NCBI GenBank assembly: GCA_019279435.1
Contig: JAAALK010000082.1
Span: forward strand, 25,081,034 to 25,145,033
Length of the DNA: 64,000 nt
Source of the DNA: Zizania palustris
Taxonomy: Eukaryota; Streptophyta; Magnoliopsida; Poales; Poaceae
Reading direction: 5' to 3'
The first letter of the stretch is position 1. Each line of letters opens with the position of its first letter. The position numbers and the translations under genes are program-made. The notes beneath the pieces were generated by a model. It made no database searches. It saw nothing but the letters and a program-made list of their open reading frames with translations, and was not told the origin of the DNA. Positions 44,901-55,983 of this stretch are shown here, in pieces.

Positions 44901-45146
44901 AAGTTGCGACACAGAAATCAAGTTGAAGTTCAAATTTTTAACTAAAGCAACATTCTTTAAAGAGAAATGATCTGAAATGCGAATTGAGCCTATGCCACTT
45001 ACTTTCCCTTGACCGCTGTTCCCGAACGTGATGTATTCTTTGGAGCTCGGGGGAGTGAGACTGGAGAACCATTTGCGATGTCCCGTCATGTGGCGAGAGC
45101 ATCCTGAGTCCATGATCCAAACATCCTCTAGTCCCCGGTCCTGCAC
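41955..45146 (-). CDS. copia-3 pol polyprotein (protease-integrase-RT-RNase H), intact frame
   Basis: A single 1063-residue frame. Domains: aspartic protease (about 1-90; IMDSGCSRHMTG with the catalytic Asp); pre-integrase zinc domain (about 145-200; H...H...CHPCRHGKM); integrase core (about 205-370) with Asp in HLDTVGP, Asp in IRSDNGSEFK and Glu in VVERKNRTLVEMARTM; linker with acidic Ser-rich stretch (about 430-520); RT (about 580-830) with QMDVKSAFLNGYIEEEVYV and the catalytic YVDDIIFGG; RNase H (about 900-1050) with DADFGGCRLDRKSTSG, STTEAEYVAAASCCSQLVW and KHIDVRFHFLRDQ. All key residues are present, so enzymatic activity is conceivable. The start is set by the frame: the sequence upstream reads I-V-Q-D-R-G with no ATG, so expression needs a frameshift, readthrough or splicing from gag. 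Confidence 0.93.
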   Translation of the reverse strand: MQDRGLEDVWIMDSGCSRHMTGHRKWFSSLTPPSSKEYITFGNSGQGKVSGIGSIRISDHFSLKNVALVKNLNFNLISVSQLLEDGLEVRFKKGNSSVVDSRGSLVCQILPFGKVFRIDFSSSFGPSRCLIAGSSSELWKWHRRLGHLSFDLLVRLSSMDLIRGLPKLKMEKDLVCHPCRHGKMVAASHAPMTQVMTSYPGELLHLDTVGPTRVRSVGGKWYALVIVDDFSRFSWVFFLESKDETFHFVHDLILKLKNENNGRMRAIRSDNGSEFKNSQFVSFCGDQGLDHQFSSPYTPPQNDVVERKNRTLVEMARTMLDEHRTPRRFWAEAMNTACYLANRIFLRAYIGKTSYELRFGRQPKVSHLRAFGCKCFVLKKGGHLDKFESRCWDGVFLGYALHSRGFRVWNLESQLLVETCEVSFDESLPSLTPSFELSGDDELGESIFEEDEDTPAAIEGGPSASPAEPTPSVTSTDDEGGPLITSSTSIEPSQSSPEVPAADSGEVTSDHQGTRAVQRDHPSELIIGDLTERTLRSSASLAVFAESVFVASFEPRDVSHALSDSNWINAMQEELENFVRNRFWTLVEPPPGCNPIGTKWVFKNKQGEDGVVVRNKARLVAQGYCQKEGIDFEETFALVARLESIRILLAFAVSKGFKLFQMDVKSAFLNGYIEEEVYVRQPPGFENPKFPRHVFKLHKALYGLKQAPRAWYDRLKQFLLGKGFVMGSVDKTLFLLRDASDFLVAQIYVDDIIFGGTTDSLVSKFSEQMHNEFEMSLMGELKYFLGLQIKQTKDGTFIHQGKYTRDMLKKFDFGGELKPQMTPMGTSGGLDKDESGVKINEREFRGMIGSLLYLTATRPDIKFAVGLCAHFQSSPRASHRQAVKRIFRYLTYAPDLGLYYSASSSLDLSGFSDADFGGCRLDRKSTSGTCQFLGSYLVSWSSRKQSGVALSTTEAEYVAAASCCSQLVWMISTLRDFGLFFPTRVPLFCDSTSAISVGKNPCLHSKTKHIDVRFHFLRDQYEKGVIDLVHVDTHHQLADIFTKPLDQSTFEHLRGDLGVVYPF

Positions 45147-45148
45147 AA

Positions 45149-47893
45149 TCAGTGTCTGTAAGTGGGAGCAAATGGTCCGGCACCAGGTTTAGCAAAAGAG
45201 CTAAACTAGTGTCGAGCCATCTGCTCAAAAGATGGAAAGTGAAAATCATCAAAAGAGTTCAGACCAAAACGCGCCTCAAAGCGCGGTCCTCGGTTTTGCC
45301 TAACCCTGCGGCCACGAGGTCCAGAACCGTAGCCAACATGGTCTGGAACTCTGCCGGAACGGTCACCACCAACTGGAGCACGGGCAAGAAAGCCGTCTCC
45401 TCTACAACCACCTACATGACGCGGCCTGGCCTCCAGCCTCTCCCCGCGCCGAGGAACACGCAGTCTACCACCCTGCTGGTAGAACTGCTCCCGATCACTA
45501 TGAGCCCTCTCTACTCTCTCAACCCGCTTCCTCCTGAAGCAGAACTCCGCAAGATGCCCGTCTCTCTGACAGTACTCACAGTGATAGGTGGGCTTCTTGG
45601 GATGTGGTTGAGTCTTAGGATGTTTGGGCTTGGTAGTGATTGGTGTGGTCTTCTTGGGTTGAGAGGGTCCAGGAAGAGAGTCTAGAGAAGAGTGGAGGTG
45701 TTTGGGCTTAGGAACCCAGATAGGCTTCTTGGGTGGAGCTTTGGGTGGTTCATGAATCACTCCATCCTTGGGCTGACAAGCCTGGGAGGTCTCAGTGGAG
45801 TGAGCCTTGGGGTATCTCTGCTCAGGAGTCATTTTACTACACTCCACTGCCCGGCTAATGGCACTCTCAAAGTCAGCCTTGGTGTAGGTGTAACCTACCC
45901 CAAACCTATCCTGCCTCTTGAACTGCTGGATCATCATGCCAAGCTATGGCTCTCTGGCACTGATCCAACTCAGGATAGAACGAAGGTAAAAGTTCTCATT
46001 CTGAGAATCTGCTAGCTCCTCTCTCAAGGAAGCTAGAACCTCCACCTGAGACAAGCAGGTCTCACACTCACTCTCTACTTGGACAGACTTCTCGGCTTTG
46101 ATCAACTCCATTCTAAGAGACAGACAGTTCTCACAGACAGTGGGTGGAACTGACAATGTCTCAAGCTCTAGCCTAGTCTGCGCAAGCTCAGCTCTCAACC
46201 TCTCCAAATCACCCAACTGTTCATCGCCCTTGGATTTCAGCTCAGCTAAGACAGCTAGATAAGATGGGCAATCAACACAGGGTGCGACGACAGTGGCTTG
46301 AGCATCTTTCAGCTCCAGCTGAGCGCTTTCAAGCTCAGTGGCCAAAGCGTCCCTCTCATCAACCCTTTCTGTGTACCTGGACTTCAGAGTCGACAGGTCA
46401 CACAGAAGCACCTCACACTTAGGGCACTCACTGCTATCACCCAAGTAAGGGGAAGAAGATAGACTCTCAATTCTGCCGTTGGCCACGGCAAGCTCACTCT
46501 CTAGCTCATCTATCCTCTTCTTAGCCCCCCTAAGCAGTTTTTCCCGATATCTCAACTCCTGACGATTGCTTTCAAGTAAATCAACTATTTCGCGCTCGTA
46601 GGATGATACTTTGTTTTCGTCGTCGTCGGAGTCGTCGGAGGAGCTCTTTTCTTCCCTATCCCCAAGAGCCATTGAACAGAAGCTCTTGCGGGATCTTCGG
46701 CGCTGGTGTGAGTGGCTCTTCGGCTTGTCCCCGAAAGCCATGAAGCAGAGGCCCGCCGGATCGTCCTTGTCCTTCCCCTTCCTGATGACGATCTCCTCAT
46801 CGCTTGAGCTTGATGAAGAGGACGAAGACGTGGACTGCTTGGAGTAGCTCTTCTCCATCTCGGCGAAGAAGGCCTTATCGCGCTTCTTGTTCTCTCGACG
46901 GTAGTCCTTTAGGGCCTTCTTGAAGAATCGGGTCTTCGGCTTGCCCTTGTTGAAGGATGAGCTCTCATGCTTGCTGGAGTCGTGGAAGCTGCCACCGGTG
47001 CCCTTCTTGTGTCCATTGCGCTTGGGGCAGTCGGCGATGAAGTGTCCTGGATCACCACACTCAAAGCATCCGAATTTTGTGCCGTGTCTTTTGAACATTC
47101 TCTTGTCATAGACACGACGCACCCGGTTGTTAAACAGACACAAATCATCATCTCCCAAAGACTCAAGCTGGTCCTCAGTGATAGACATCAAAGAGAACCC
47201 AGCACAGCTCACAGCAGAGGGATCAACAGAAGGTGTAGCAAGGGCCAGGGATTTTGATCCAGAACCAGTGAGATTTGATCTCAACTGGATATCTACCTCA
47301 GTGGCCTTCAGCTTGCTAAATAACTCAGAAATGGTCAAGGTATCGTAAGAAGTGCTCTCAACGATAGAGGATACCTTGATCTCCCAGATCTTTGGGTCCA
47401 AGGTATGGAGAACCTTGAGCACCTGCTCATGATCTGAGACTAACTGAGCACCCTCAGCCTTGTTGTCCCGAAGCTTGTTTATGATCGACTGAAAACAACC
47501 AAACAAAGCCTCAACAGATTCACCCGGCTTCTGTGTGAAATTCTCATATTCACGCCGGTAGGTCTGATAGAGCCGAGCCTTGACCTGTGTTGTTCCCTCA
47601 TGGTGTGCCTTGAGGGTAGCCCAGATCTCTCTCGCAGTGGAGAGATGACTCACACGCTCAAAATCGGTGGGACCTAAGCCAGAAAACAGAATGTTCACAG
47701 CCTTACTGTTGCTCAGATGCTGAGCAATGATACCAGCAGTACCTTGCTCAGTAACTGGCAAAATGACAAACGTGGTGTGAACGCAAATGTCCCATATGTC
47801 CGAACCCTGGCTCATGAGATAGGCTCGCATTCGAGTCTTCCAATAATTATAGCCATAGGCTTCCAAGGACGGGACCTTGCCAGGAGACGTCAT
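45149..47893 (-). pseudogene. copia-3 gag (two nonsense codons)
   Basis: From ATG 47893 it reads MTSPGKVPSLEAYGYNYWKT, then AREIWATLKAHHEGTTQVKA, the knuckle CFECGDPGHFIADCPKRNG, a Ser run with SDEEIVIRKGKDKDDP, the coiled-coil-like Leu/Glu section (LESNRQELRYREKLLRGAKK), and the second knuckle CEYCQRDGHLAEFC. TAG at 45944-45946 (Gln in copia-1) and TAG at 45206-45208 (Trp in copia-1) are the only breaks, so it is nearly intact. It ends with TGA at 45149-45151, one frame away from pol. The coiled-coil section may help particle assembly. Confidence 0.9.
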
Positions 47894-47945
47894 GGTCACT
47901 ACTGGGGTTTAGAACCCGTTAAGGTATGGAAAAAACCCTAACCTT

Positions 47946-47957
47946 GCTCTGATACCA
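47946..47957 (-). promoter_or_regulatory. Primer binding site of copia-3
   Basis: The minus strand reads TGGTATCAGAGC exactly, two bases inside the LTR end at 47960. Confidence 0.93.
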
Positions 47958-47959
47958 CT

Positions 47960-49898
47960 TGTAGGACCGAAAGTAGCGACCAAAGGGGGGGGTGAATAGG
48001 CGCCTTAAAAAATTCTTTCGAATCAATGGCCTGTTCCCAATACCCAACGCACCTCGAAAAGACTACGCAGCAGAAAATAAACAACAGGCCTAAGTCTAAA
48101 GGTTTCTAACCTAGAAGCAACTGATGATAACTGAAAACTATTAAAGTAGTGCAACTAGGCAGATGAACATGATGTAACAGGCCTAAACTTCTCAATGAAA
48201 TGATCTAAGTATGTGTAAGATGAAAAGAGAAGTTACTGTTCAAATTTGTCTCCTGTTCGAAACTTGGCGAAGCCTCCTTCGCACGCCGAGGTCTGCTTCG
48301 GAGATTGGTGACGGAGCCTGCTTCGGAGGTCAGTTGCGAAGCATGTCGAAGATGCCGAAGGTGTTTGGTTCTAGTCAAGTTCGAAGTGGCAGGAAGCGAG
48401 GTATGCTTCGGAGCGAAGTGACAGAGTCGGAGCCTGCTTCGAAGTATGTACTTCGAAGGCAAGGCTTCGGACACAGCTTCGAACCGAGCACTTCGAAAAC
48501 AAACACACAGACAGACTACCTTCGAACACAGAAGCGAAGCCTGTCACACGACAGAAAAACCAAAATTCGAAGCCTAAGTTCAACCTTCGAAAGGAGTAAG
48601 CTTCGAACCGAGAGAAGCGAAGACTGACACGCCACGAAGAAACCAAAAACGAAGACAAGCAGAAAGACAAGCTTCGAAGCCAACTTCGAAACCTACCGAA
48701 GTGTGCACTTCGAACAGATGGGACCGGAGTACCTTCGCAACGTCGTTCGAAGTATGCGATGCTGTCCGTTCAGAAAATACTTCGAAGTTTAGCAACACAG
48801 AACGCAAACTGAAGATCGAAGATCGAACGAAGCCTTCGAAGAAGTTAAATCGAAGCCTGCTTCACGGAGTTGAGGGGCTTCGAACAGAGAAGGGCTTCGT
48901 CAGAAACACAGCCAAAAAGGTGATAGAGCCTGTCAGCTTCGATCAAAAAGCTGTGCAGTAGAAGGTGAAAAGCTGCACAGAACACTGTAGCTATAGAAAA
49001 GTAGTACTACTTGCAACAGCAAGAACTAGTACTCAGTTTGTGAAGAATAGAAGCAAAAGAGAAGCTTCTGCCCACGAAATAAATCCAGGCTATGCCTGTA
49101 GCCGAAACATTAACTCCTCAAACCAAACAATGTGCTCCGAATGAAATCAACAGGGACCAAGGCTTTAATGCATCCAAAAGACTTGAATAAATGCAAGGCA
49201 AAAACGGAACGAGCAAGAGCCTGGCGGCGCACACAGGAGGGAGAATGTGAGAGACAAAATGACCCAATAGAGTGGATTTGATTTCAGCCAAAAGGGTAGA
49301 CCAAACCCTAGGGATTGGGGTCCTATTTATAGGCAGCCCAACACTAGGAATATTCTACCAGCCCCTTAGGGTTTTTACAGACTCAAAAATAAAGGAAAAG
49401 ACTCTACTGCCCTTAGGAATTTTTACAGACACGACTGACTGACTGTGGGCCTAGAGTTACAGATGACTTATCCGGAAGCTAAGTTTTCATAGCGACTACG
49501 GCTTCTCTTCTGGACAGTCGGATACAAGAAAAACGGTTGTCAGTTTTGCGCCGAAACTGACAAAGCCTCCACCGGCTTTGCACCAGGTACCCGGATTGGG
49601 CCGGCCCGACCCCGCAGCTCTCTCAGCCCGGCAATCGCTCACCGCCCGTGTACCTGAGTCAGTCCTGGTCAATAGCCCAGTGGGTCTTCTACTGCTTCTG
49701 GCCCATGCACCCGGATTGGGCCAGCCCGACTTCGCAGCTCTCTTCTGCCCGACAGTCGCTCGCTGCCCGTGTACCTGAGTCACACGCGGCCCATGAAATA
49801 GCAGATCTCCTCTCTTCCTCAGTCCTCTTTGACTATCGTTGACAATGACTCATCACTTCTGGAGCCATGAGGCCCACGCTATTCAGCATGGCTCCTCA
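47960..49898 (-). repeat. Shared LTR of the copia-3 array
   Basis: It has the same ends and length as 38771-40709. On its left is the primer site and gag of the first unit, so it acts as that unit's 5' LTR. On its right is the polypurine tract and 3' non-coding region of a second unit, so it is also that unit's 3' LTR. Confidence 0.92.
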
Positions 49899-51145
49899 AT
49901 CTCCCCCTTGATGAGTGCATTGTCAACAATCCTCTTTTCTCAGCTCTTCAGCACCTGCGAACAAATGTGGAAACACGAAAACAAAAACACAAGAAAACAA
50001 AGAAGAAGAAAAATAAAATGAGTGCGATTTCAGAATAACAAGGATATCAACAGAGTAAGAACTCCCCCTTAAACTCTGATCCCAAATTTTCTCCCCCTTG
50101 TTGACAAGTGAACTAAAAAAGCACTCAAAAGAGACACATACTCCCCCTGAAATGCAATTTCCCCTCAAAATATGCAGTGATTTCAACTGGAGTGCAGAAG
50201 GAGTGTAGAAAGCATGCTTCTCAAATATGATTGACTGCAATTACAGTATCTAACAAGTATAGCAAAAGAGATATTGTCTAAGACACATGGCATGATCAGT
50301 GCAACAGACGATATCTAAAGAAAGTCATTAGCACGCATTTTTCAGTTTTGGCAAACAAAAGCATCACCACATTGTCCAGTAAACAAGCAAGGTAAAACAT
50401 GAGATGCAGAGGCTAACTGATATCTACCAAGATAAGCATTGTCCAAACCAAAGTGCTTCAGCAAACTTGTTATCTTTTAAATGTTCAGGCTTTTTCAATT
50501 TTCCTTTTTCATTTATGCCAGGGGTTATTTGCATGTCAAACCTTATGCTGACCGACCAAGTCAAGCCTAGGCCAGAACTGGACCATCAGAAGCTTAAGAC
50601 ATTGGTCTTGGCATACACTACACTGTCCTAGTTCATACCCAAGTGCTATGGTATGCAGTCCAGAACAAATGTAATGCGACAAAGCAAACCCACCTGGATC
50701 TTTTCAAGTTATGCACAAAAAGGCATGGAATTTTCATTGTTCTCGAATTTTCATCATTTTTATAGCACATTTCAATGTTTAAAGCATACAGATGTCCAAA
50801 TTGCATATTTGCATCTAAGTCAGAAACTAGCTATAAGGTATGTAACAGCTAGCAAGAACATTCAGCTTACACATGCTAGTTACCAGAAGCAATGGTGATC
50901 ATTTTTCAATTTTAAAGCGTAAAAGCCATGCATATGACAGATATTAGACATATCATTTGAACTGAAGCAAAGCATGAGCATCGACAAGTAGTCAAAAGCA
51001 TGTACCAGCTAGAATAAGTAAAGCAGTTCAATCATATAACAGAAGCAGGCTTAAAAAAATGTGATATGTGAATATGTATGATATGAACACACACAAAAAG
51101 ACTCAAGAAAAGAGTAAAGAAGGAAGAAAACTGACGCAAAATATC
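49899..51145 (-). other. 3' non-coding region of the second copia-3 unit
   Basis: Near-identical to 40710-41954, including the polypurine tracts. No coding region is supported. Confidence 0.85.
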
Positions 51146-51938
51146 CTAGAAAGGATACACAACACCCAAATCCCCTCGTAAACGCTCGAATGTAGACTGA
51201 TCTAGGGGTTTGGTGAAAATATCAGCCAACTGATGATGGGTATCAACATGAACAAGGTCAATGACACCTTTCTCATATTGATCCCGCAAGAAGTGAAAGC
51301 GCACATCAATGTGTTTGGTTTTTGAATGGAGACACGGGTTTTTCCCTACACTAATAGCACTGGTGCTGTCGCAAAACAATGGAACCCTGGTAGGAAAGAA
51401 CAACCCAAAATATCGTAGAGTGGAAATCATCCAAACCAACTGTGAGCAGCAGCTAGCAGCAGCTACATACTCAGCCTCTGTGGTCGAAAGAGCAACTCCA
51501 GATTGCTTTCGAGAAGACCAAGACACAAGAGAAGAACCAAGAAACTGGCAAGTACCGGAAGTCGACTTGCGATCCAACCGGCACCCACCAAAGTCGGCAT
51601 CCGAAAAGCCAGATAAATCAAGAGATGATGATGCTGAATAGTAAAGACCGAGATCGGGCGCATAAGTGAGATACCTGAAAATGCGCTTGACAGCCTGCCG
51701 GTGAGACGCGCGTGGTGAAGACTAGAAACGCGCGCAAAGTCCCACGGCGAACTGTATGTCCGGTCTTGTCGCCGTCAAGTACAGTAGCGAACCGATCATC
51801 CCTCGAAACTCCCTTTCATTGACCTTGACACCGCTCTCATCCTTGTCCAGACCCCCAGAAGTGCTCATCGGGGTCATCTGCGGCTTCAATTCACCACCAA
51901 AGTCAAATTTCTTTAACATATCACGAGTGTACTTACCT
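51146..51938 (-). pseudogene. Second copia-3 unit, pol C-terminus only
   Basis: This repeats the end of pol: RT connection with LKKFDFGGELKPQMTPMSTS and GMIGSLLYLTATRPDIQFA, then RNase H with DRKSTSGTCQFLGSSLVSWS and TEAEYVAAASCCSQ, ending GVVYPF. A TAG replaces Gln after CARF at 51722-51724. The N-terminal two thirds of pol are missing; the break at 51938 joins family-D LTR sequence. Confidence 0.9.
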
Positions 51939-52004
51939 TCGTATCAGAGGGTAAAAACTGTCAATCACTCATCACAGACTCCGAAACCAACCTTTGGTTT
52001 CTCA
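51939..52004 (-). repeat. Family-D LTR start, minus strand (66 bp)
   Basis: The reverse complement reads TGAGAAACCAAAGGTTGG and continues through GATGAGTGATTGACAG, matching the + strand family-D LTR start at 55984. It is followed on the right by polypurine and internal sequence of the family-D element. Confidence 0.85.
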
Positions 52005-53136
52005 ATCTCCCCCTTGATGAGTGCATTGACAACCAAATTCAAGTTCAAGAAAATTTGAAAAATTTCAGCACACAAGTGACCATAAAAACTCAGAAACGAG
52101 CCAAATCATGTCACTTGACAAAAGAATTTTCCTCCCCCTTTTCAAAAGAGTAAAAGCCCCTTCGGCAAATCTTCCCTTTGCAAGATAAAAACTCCCCCTG
52201 AGTTATTTTACCCCCTTGCTACAGAGAACTCAAAAATTTCTCCCCCTTTGGCAATGCAAGTATCAAGGAGCATGTAAATGATGCATAGCTTCGAAATGGG
52301 CAGAATTGAAAAGGCACATAAAGCAACAAATATGCCAACATTAATACCAATTATCATGTGCTCAACTCAATTTAACATTCTCTAAAAACATGATGACAAC
52401 ATGTGATTTGATCATTTTGACATAAAAGAATCACCACTCAATCAAGGTAACTAGACACGTAATAGCAGGGACTGCGTAAAGCTAGTCAATTTCTACTTTA
52501 GACAAACAAGTCCAGTTCAAGTGAAGCATTAAAAGAAAACTTGATAATCAATGAATTTGTTGTTCTTTTCATAATGCTAGGGGTTATTTGTTTGTCTACC
52601 TTATACTTTCCAATCAAGCCAAGCCTAGGCATGAAAACCATCAGAAACTTAAGGCGATGATTTTGGCATACACTACACTATCCCAGTTCAGACCAATGTC
52701 CAATGGTAAGCAGTCTAGAATAGAGTTGTGCGACAAACAAACCCTCCTGGATCTTTTCACTTGTAGCATGCAAATCATGGATTTTTGGGTTTTTAATTAA
52801 GTAACCAAATTGTTTAGCACTTGATGAATGTCCATGAGTAAATAATACAATTTTTCAAGTTGCAATGCTTTGCATAAAGAGAAAAGAGTCTTGCTATCAA
52901 CCAAGCAGATAAAAGATAGCTAAAGTAGTCCTACCTAAACATGCTAGATTCAAGACTAAGCAGTGAGCGTGATTTGATTTTGGAAAGAAAAATCATGCAC
53001 AAAATGTTTCAGACATATTAAATAGAGCCGAGCTGACATGATTTCATGAATTAAAATCAGGCATATAAGTGCAAAAGATGTAAATGCAATTTCACGCACA
53101 ATGAGCATATGCAAGACAATCAAAATGTGCTCCCCC
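52005..53136 (-). other. Polypurine tract and 3' non-coding region of the family-D element
   Basis: The tract AAGGGGGAGAT (minus strand) sits at 52005-52016. About 1.1 kb without supported coding follows. Further GGGGGAG tracts occur near 52130, 52195, 52240 and 53133. The layout mirrors copia-3, although the sequence differs. Confidence 0.7.
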
Positions 53137-55941
53137 TCAGAAAATGTCGTAAGGGTGACAAACACCAAGTTCACCACGCAAGTAGGCAAAACGAGAAGCA
53201 TCGAGGGGTTTTGTGAAAATATCGGCTAGCTAGTGTTGGGTATCAACATATTGAAGTTCAATATCACCCTTCTCATTATGATCTCTGAGAAAATGATATC
53301 GCACATTAATGTGTTTGGTTCTGGAATGCTGAACCAGGTTGTTTGCAATACAAATAGCACTCGTGTTATCACAGAAAAGTGGAACACTCTTATAATCTAA
53401 CCCCGAAATCCTGCAAACTGGAAACCATCCACAAAATCTGAGAGCAACAGCTAGCTGCAGCAACATATTCGGCCTCAGCCGTCGATTGTGCAACACTAGA
53501 CTGTTTGCGGGAAGACCAGCAAACCAGAGAAGTACCCAGAAAATGAAAAGTAGCATAGGTACTTTTCCTATCAATCCTACACCCAGCAAAGTCCGCATCG
53601 GAATAACCTCGAAGACACAAAGAGGAAGATGCAGAATACCAAATGCCGAATTCTAAGGTATGTTTGAGATACCTGAGAATGCGTTTTACCGCTTGGCGGT
53701 GCGAAGCTCGTGGTGAATCCTGAAAATGAGCGCACAGACATACTGCGAAGTGTATGTCCGACCTTGTAGCAGTCAAGTAGAGGAGGGAGCCAATCATGCT
53801 TCAGAACTCCTTCTTGTCTACGGCTTCTCCATCTTCATCAGGATCCAATGCTACAAATGTAGCCATTGGAGTGGCGAGTGGCTTCGCATCAGCCATGTCA
53901 AATTTCTTGAGCAGGTCCTTGGTGTACTTCGTCTGGTGGACGAATGTACCTTGTTTGCTTTGCTTGATTTGCAAACTAAGGAAAAATGTGAGTTCGCCCA
54001 TCATGGACATCTCGGACTTCCTGCTCATGGCATCTACAAACTCGGCAACCAAAGCATGAGAAGAGCCGCCAAAGATGATATCATCCACATAAATCTGAAC
54101 TAGGAGGAAATCTTTGCCATGCTTGAGAGTGAACAGGGTTTTATCAACAGATCCCATCAAATATCCCCGCTCTAGCAGAAAAGACTTAAGTCTATCATAC
54201 CAAGCCCGAGGGGCCTGCTTGAGTCCATAAAGAGCCTTATGAAGTTTAAGGACTTTATGTGGGTATTTGGGGTTTTCAAAAACAGGGGGTTGTTTTACAT
54301 AAACATCTTCGCCTATGAAGCCATTAAGAAAAGCACTTTTGACATCCATTTGATAGAGTTTGAATCCCCGGGATGTCGCAAATGCAAGTAAAATCCTAAT
54401 GGCCTCAAGACGAACAACAGGTGCAAAAGTTTCAGTAAAATCAATCCCTTCCAATTGAGAATAACCCTGAGCTACAAGTCTAACCTTGTTTCTAACTATT
54501 GTCCCATCCACCCCTTGTTTGTTTTTGAAAATCCATTTTGTTCCAATGAAATGAACATTTGGTGGAGGATCAACTAAAGTCCAGACTTGGTTTCTCTCAA
54601 AAATTTTAAGTTCTTCATGCATGGCATTGATCCAACCAGAATCAGAAAGTGCATGACTAACATCTAAGGGCTCGAAAGAAGCAACAAAAGTGGAATCAAT
54701 GAAATGAGCATGAGAACATGTTACCCTTTGATCAAGCTCACCAATGATCTGCTCGGGAGGATGCATCCTTTGAACATGGTGTGGAGCCTCGTGGCGGGAT
54801 GCAGTCTCCCCCTCAACTTGTGCGTTCGAGTGGTCCAAGATGACTGATGTCGAGGTAGTTGCTTCGGGACCTTGTGCCGAAGTGGTCGAAGTGGGGGCGG
54901 CTTCAGGGGTTGATGTCGAGGGTATTAGGGGTTCATCCTCGAAATCTCTGGGATCTTCTTCTTCGAAGATAATCTATTTCATATCGTGTTCATTTGCCTG
55001 TTCAAGAGTAGAACTAACAGAGGGGGTTGATTCATCAAAAGTCACATCACATGACTCGATGACAGTGTTAGTCTCCAAATTATAAACATGATAAGAATGA
55101 CCATGTGTAGTGTAACCCAAAAAGATCCCGTCAAAAGAACGCGACTCAAATTTGTCCAAATTACCACGTTTTAGGATAAAGCAACGACATCCAAAAACTC
55201 AAAGATGATTAACCTTAGGCTGTCTCCCAAAACGTAGCTCATAAGATGTCAAGTTCAAAATTGAGCGCAAGAAGATTCGGTTTGAGATGTAACATGCAGT
55301 ATTCATGGCCTCAGCCCAGAATTTTCTAGGAGTCCTGTGCTCATCGAGCATCATCCTAGCCATCTCAACAAAAGTTCGGTTCTTTCTCTCAACAACACCA
55401 TTCTGTTGAGGAACCCGTGGAGCAGAGAATTGATGTTCTATGCCATGCTCCATGCAAAAGTCAACAAAAAGACTATTCTTGAACTCAGTGCCATTATCAC
55501 TTCGAATGAATTTCAATGCACCAGGGAGTTCAGTAAAAAGTCTCAAAGCCAAGATCCGAAAGTGTGAGAACACTTCATCCTTGCTGGCAAGAAAGAAGAC
55601 CCAAAGTAGCGAGATAAATCGTCGACAATGACTAATACATACCACTTGCCGCCTAAAGAACTAACCCGAGAAGGACCTACAGTGTCTATGTGGAGAAGTT
55701 CTCCGGGTTGTTCAGTCATCACTGTGGTGACTGGCAAGTGCGAAGCGGCAATCATTTTTCCATGTCGACATGGAGTGCAAACTAAATTCTTCTCAAACTT
55801 GAGCTTGGGCGATCCTCGGATCAGACCTAGGGCACTCAGGCGAGCGAGCAACTCAAAGCTCATATGCCCTAGTCTCCTATGCCACTTCAAAAGCTCCAAA
55901 AGCTCTCCCAACTCTAAAGATCTTACAAACCACAACGCCAT
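53137..55941 (-). pseudogene. Family-D copia pol remnant (integrase, RT, RNase H)
   Basis: Minus-strand pieces in order: pre-integrase domain (RRLGHMSFELLARL, CTPCRHGKM) and integrase core with Asp in HIDTVGPSRV, Asp in IRSDNGTEFKNSLF and Glu in VVERKNRTFVEMARMM (55941-55199); hydrophilic linker (55159-54840); RT with QMDVKSAFLNGFIGEDVYV and catalytic YVDDIIFGG (54838-53801); RNase H with DADFAGCRIDRKSTYATF, TAEAEYVAAASCC and KHINVRYHFLRDH (53797-53230), ending GVCHPYDIF before the TGA at 53137-53139. Frameshifts and stops lie near 55600, 55200, 54960, 53801, 53395 and 53230. Protease and gag are absent because a + strand LTR starts at 55984. Confidence 0.88.
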
Positions 55942-55983
55942 CCTAATTGAGTACTTGCAAAGTATCGCGATGGAATTGCACTT

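Larger units (their letters stand above)
38771..51938 (-). mobile_element. copia-3: SIRE/Opie-type tandem array (LTR-internal-LTR-partial internal)
   Basis: LTR copies at 38771-40709 and 47960-49898 (each 1939 bp) flank a full internal region. After the second LTR the internal 3' region starts again (49899-51938) and is cut off within RT. All parts are on the minus strand. Left flank CACTC; the right end is lost in a junction with family-D LTR. This is the best-preserved autonomous element in the window. Confidence 0.9.
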
